Of a stretch of DNA of 64,000 nucleotides, positions 62,202 through 64,000 are shown one piece after another. Within the stretch, counting starts at the first letter, position 1. Every line of letters begins with the position of its first letter. The stretch is from Halorubellus sp034808145 (GTDB taxonomy: Archaea; Halobacteriota; Halobacteria; Halobacteriales; Natrialbaceae): positions 45,175 through 109,174 of the forward strand of contig NZ_JAXHGM010000010.1 of the NCBI RefSeq assembly GCF_034808145.1. The letters run 5' to 3'. Under the pieces are notes generated by a model. That model saw nothing but the letters and a program-made list of their open reading frames with translations. It ran no database searches and was not told the origin of the DNA. A program made the translations under genes and the position numbers.

Positions 62202-62723
62202 ATGAAGACGTACGGCAGCGAACCAGGGGCTCCCGAACCGGTGCAGGTCGGTATCTCGGAGTTCGTCGTCCGCGGGCGCGACGCCGAGGACACCCTGAAG
62301 TCCTACGGGCTCGGGTCGTGTCTCGCGGTGGCGCTCTGGGACCCCGATTCGGGGATAGGTGGACTCGCGCACGTGATGCTCCCCGACGGCGACGCCGCGG
62401 ACGGCGCGGACGAGAAACCCGGGAAGTACGCGGACACGGCGATTCGCGCGATGCTCCGGCGGATGGTCGAGAAGGGCGCGGCGTACACGAGCGTCGAGGC
62501 GAAGATCGCTGGCGGGAGCGACATGTTCGAGTTCGAGTCGTTCGGCGACGGCGTCGGCGAGCGGAACACGGCCGCGGCGAAGGACGAACTCGGGAAGCTC
62601 GGTGTTCCGATCATCGCCGAGGACACGGGCGGGCAGCGTGGTCGCACGGTCGAGTTCGACACGAGCACCGGGACGCTCACCGTTCGGACCGCCGACGGCG
62701 ATCACGGAGTGGTCGAGCTGTGA
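62202..62723 (+). CDS. cheD: Chemoreceptor glutamine deamidase CheD
   Basis: This 173-residue protein has the catalytic Cys in SYGLGSCLAVALWD, the His in GGLAHVMLP and the Thr-type segment AAYTSVEAKIAGGSDMF. CheD deamidates Gln on transducers and, bound to CheC, tunes its phosphatase activity. Its stop overlaps the cheR GTG start by 3 nt. Its 5' neighbours are the two CheC proteins, its usual partners. Confidence 0.95.
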   Translation: MKTYGSEPGAPEPVQVGISEFVVRGRDAEDTLKSYGLGSCLAVALWDPDSGIGGLAHVMLPDGDAADGADEKPGKYADTAIRAMLRRMVEKGAAYTSVEAKIAGGSDMFEFESFGDGVGERNTAAAKDELGKLGVPIIAEDTGGQRGRTVEFDTSTGTLTVRTADGDHGVVEL

Positions 62724-63523
62724 GCGGCGACGCCGCCTACGAGCAGGTCACCGCGTACGTCGAGGACGAGATCGGGTTCGCGACGAGCCACTACAACGAC
62801 AGCTACCTGAAACGCCGACTGTCGAGTCGGATGCGTCGAACCGGCGTGGCGGACTACGAGGAGTACTACGAGCTCCTGAAGGGCAACGACGAGGAGGCCG
62901 AGGAACTCTTGGATTCGTTCTCGATCAACGTGACGGGGTTCTTCCGGAACCCGGACGTCTGGGAGGGGATCCGTGGTGTTCTCCGTGATCTGTCGGCGAA
63001 CAACGAGCGCGTGCACGTCTGGTCCGCGGCGTGCGCGGACGGTCGGGAACCGTACTCGCTCGCGATGCTCGTCATCGACGACCCGCGGGTCGACGAGGAG
63101 AAGTTCCACATCTACGGGACGGACATCAACGAGGAGTCGCTACAGACCGCACAGTACGGCGAGTACGCGAGTTCGCGGACCGTCGACATCGAGGACCAGC
63201 TCTCGTTCCTCTCGAACTTCCACACGTACGTGGACCGCGACGGGGACTCGTTCCGGATGCGCGAGCGCGTCCGCCGGAAGGTCACGTTCGCGAAGCACGA
63301 CCTCATCAACGGCGAGGCCAAGAGCGGGTTCGACCTCGTCGTCTGCCGGAACCTCTTCATCTACATCGACAACGAGTACAAGCAACCGATTCTGCGGACC
63401 ATCGCGAACTCGCTGAAACCCGACGGCTACCTCGTCATCGGGAAGGCGGAGACGATTCCGCCACAGCTCAAGTCGGCCTTCGAGGTTCTCGACGGCCGAC
63501 TCCGCATCTACCGTCGCGATTGA
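62720..63523 (+). CDS. cheR: Chemotaxis methyltransferase CheR
   Basis: The GTG at 62720 (VSGDAAYEQVTAYVEDE) overlaps the cheD stop and gives 267 residues. The N-terminal helical domain has SHYNDSYLKRRLSSRMRR, the SAM-binding motif is VWSAACADGREPYSLAM, TDINEESLQTAQYGEY follows, and CRNLFIYIDNEYKQ is the CRNVLIYF-type motif. It methylates transducer Glu residues. It is the last clear gene of the chemotaxis operon. Confidence 0.95.
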   Translation: MSGDAAYEQVTAYVEDEIGFATSHYNDSYLKRRLSSRMRRTGVADYEEYYELLKGNDEEAEELLDSFSINVTGFFRNPDVWEGIRGVLRDLSANNERVHVWSAACADGREPYSLAMLVIDDPRVDEEKFHIYGTDINEESLQTAQYGEYASSRTVDIEDQLSFLSNFHTYVDRDGDSFRMRERVRRKVTFAKHDLINGEAKSGFDLVVCRNLFIYIDNEYKQPILRTIANSLKPDGYLVIGKAETIPPQLKSAFEVLDGRLRIYRRD

Positions 63524-63977
63524 CTACGGCACAAGATTCCCTCCCCTCGCCAGACACAGCAGATAATTCCGCAGATAGATGAAATTAGACCAACAATTGA
63601 GGTGGTGAGCGTGAGTTCATTGCCGTTCGGGTAGATGGGGCTGGTCGCGGCGACTGTTCGAGTCGTAGTCATCGATGGAAGGTTTGAGCCACCTGTGTCC
63701 GCTGGACCACCCGTCGTGCCGAGGTTGATCTACCATCGAACGAGAGGTGGTTTGATTTCAGACCGGTGGATGGCCTGCTGGCGTCACGGTCCGTACAAGC
63801 GAGTTGCGAGGAGCGCAACAACATTCGTCCTGTTGACGTCGTCGGGTTCGCCGACACATTCGTTGGTCGTCGATCGGACCGACAACAAGGGAATTCCGCT
63901 GGTGCGCGCGCCAACGTCGGAAGGGCGGTGTTCAGATAAGCACTGAAAAGTGAGGAACGGCATTTTCGAAGTGTTCT
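63524..63977. other. Intergenic region after cheR (454 bp)
   Basis: Short frames are open here on both strands (for example 63635-63946 plus), but codon use and composition do not fit coding DNA of this genome. The first 80 bp could hold the operon terminator; no strong hairpin was seen. The last part is the upstream region of a possible gene at 63978. Confidence 0.45.
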
Positions 63978-64000
63978 ATGCCAGAAAACGCCGTCCTCAA
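63978..64000 (+). CDS. Possible start of a further gene (cut by window edge)
   Basis: ATG at 63978 opens a frame with GC-rich codons (MPENAVL) that runs off the window. Only seven codons are visible, so no product can be named. In haloarchaea a chemotaxis or archaellum gene would be common here. Confidence 0.3.

Noticed and set aside
63635..63946. 103-codon frame after cheR
   Set aside because: Composition and amino acid content are not protein-like, with no start context or homologue I can name.
1..64000. CRISPR arrays, tRNA, rRNA and insertion sequences
   Set aside because: No regularly spaced 25-37 bp repeats with unique spacers, no cloverleaf pattern and no transposase were seen by eye. 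A tRNA scan would be needed to be certain.

Overview
This is chromosomal DNA of a haloarchaeon (class Halobacteria). The proteins are strongly acidic. Core genes carry GC-rich third codon positions. Short leaders and leaderless starts behind AT-rich TATA-like boxes are common. Several genes are typical of the group: a pyruvate:ferredoxin oxidoreductase pair with an Lrp neighbour, preQ0 (archaeosine-type) synthesis genes, archaeal chemotaxis genes and pilin-like surface proteins. I do not assign a genus.

From 1 to about 19.7 kb lies an accessory region of lower GC. It opens with the N-terminal part of a DUF499-type AAA+ ATPase (minus strand, cut by the window edge). Divergent from it are a SNF2-like helicase and an overlapping coiled-coil/zinc-ribbon partner, which together look like a phage-defence module. 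A ribbon-helix-helix-like protein, a small unknown protein and a tyrosine recombinase follow. A gap with three perfect inverted repeats separates these from cargo at 9.3-18.1 kb: a PD-(D/E)XK-like protein, an orphan multi-PAS histidine kinase, a J-domain protein, a diverged XPD/DinG-like helicase, an Mrr-like protein and a DUF234 ATPase behind a palindromic operator-like site. A second tyrosine recombinase closes the region.

From 19.7 to 34.7 kb are mainly cell-surface and signalling genes. They are a 1277-residue pilin-like von Willebrand A protein, a glutathionyl-hydroquinone-reductase-like protein, a degenerate HsdR-N-like protein, a methyl-accepting transducer with a very long acidic tail, and a two-gene operon for a secreted PKD protein and a membrane-anchored partner. 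The PKD gene is a compositional mosaic.

From 34.7 to 54.3 kb is ordinary core metabolism: Rdx/SelW-like protein, SurE, Rsm22-like methyltransferase, TyrA, M24 peptidase, AroA, a phosphodiesterase-family protein, AroC, PorA-PorB-Lrp, an SRPBCC protein, a small flavoprotein, an EamA transporter, QueD-QueE-QueC, a helix-turn-helix regulator and a UbiA-family prenyltransferase. TyrA, AroA and AroC form a loose aromatic amino acid cluster. The regulator and the UbiA gene diverge from a five-copy 11-bp repeat.

From 54.5 to 63.5 kb is a compact chemotaxis operon, cheW-cheY-cheB-cheA-cheC-cheC2-cheD-cheR, with 4-8 nt overlaps at many junctions. CheA is about 1196 residues long because of an acidic repeat-bearing linker of roughly 570 residues. 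The second CheC is a tandem fusion with one intact and one altered phosphatase signature. CheW, CheA, CheY and the transducer would form the signalling pathway to the archaellum; CheR, CheB, CheD and CheC would carry out adaptation and dephosphorylation.
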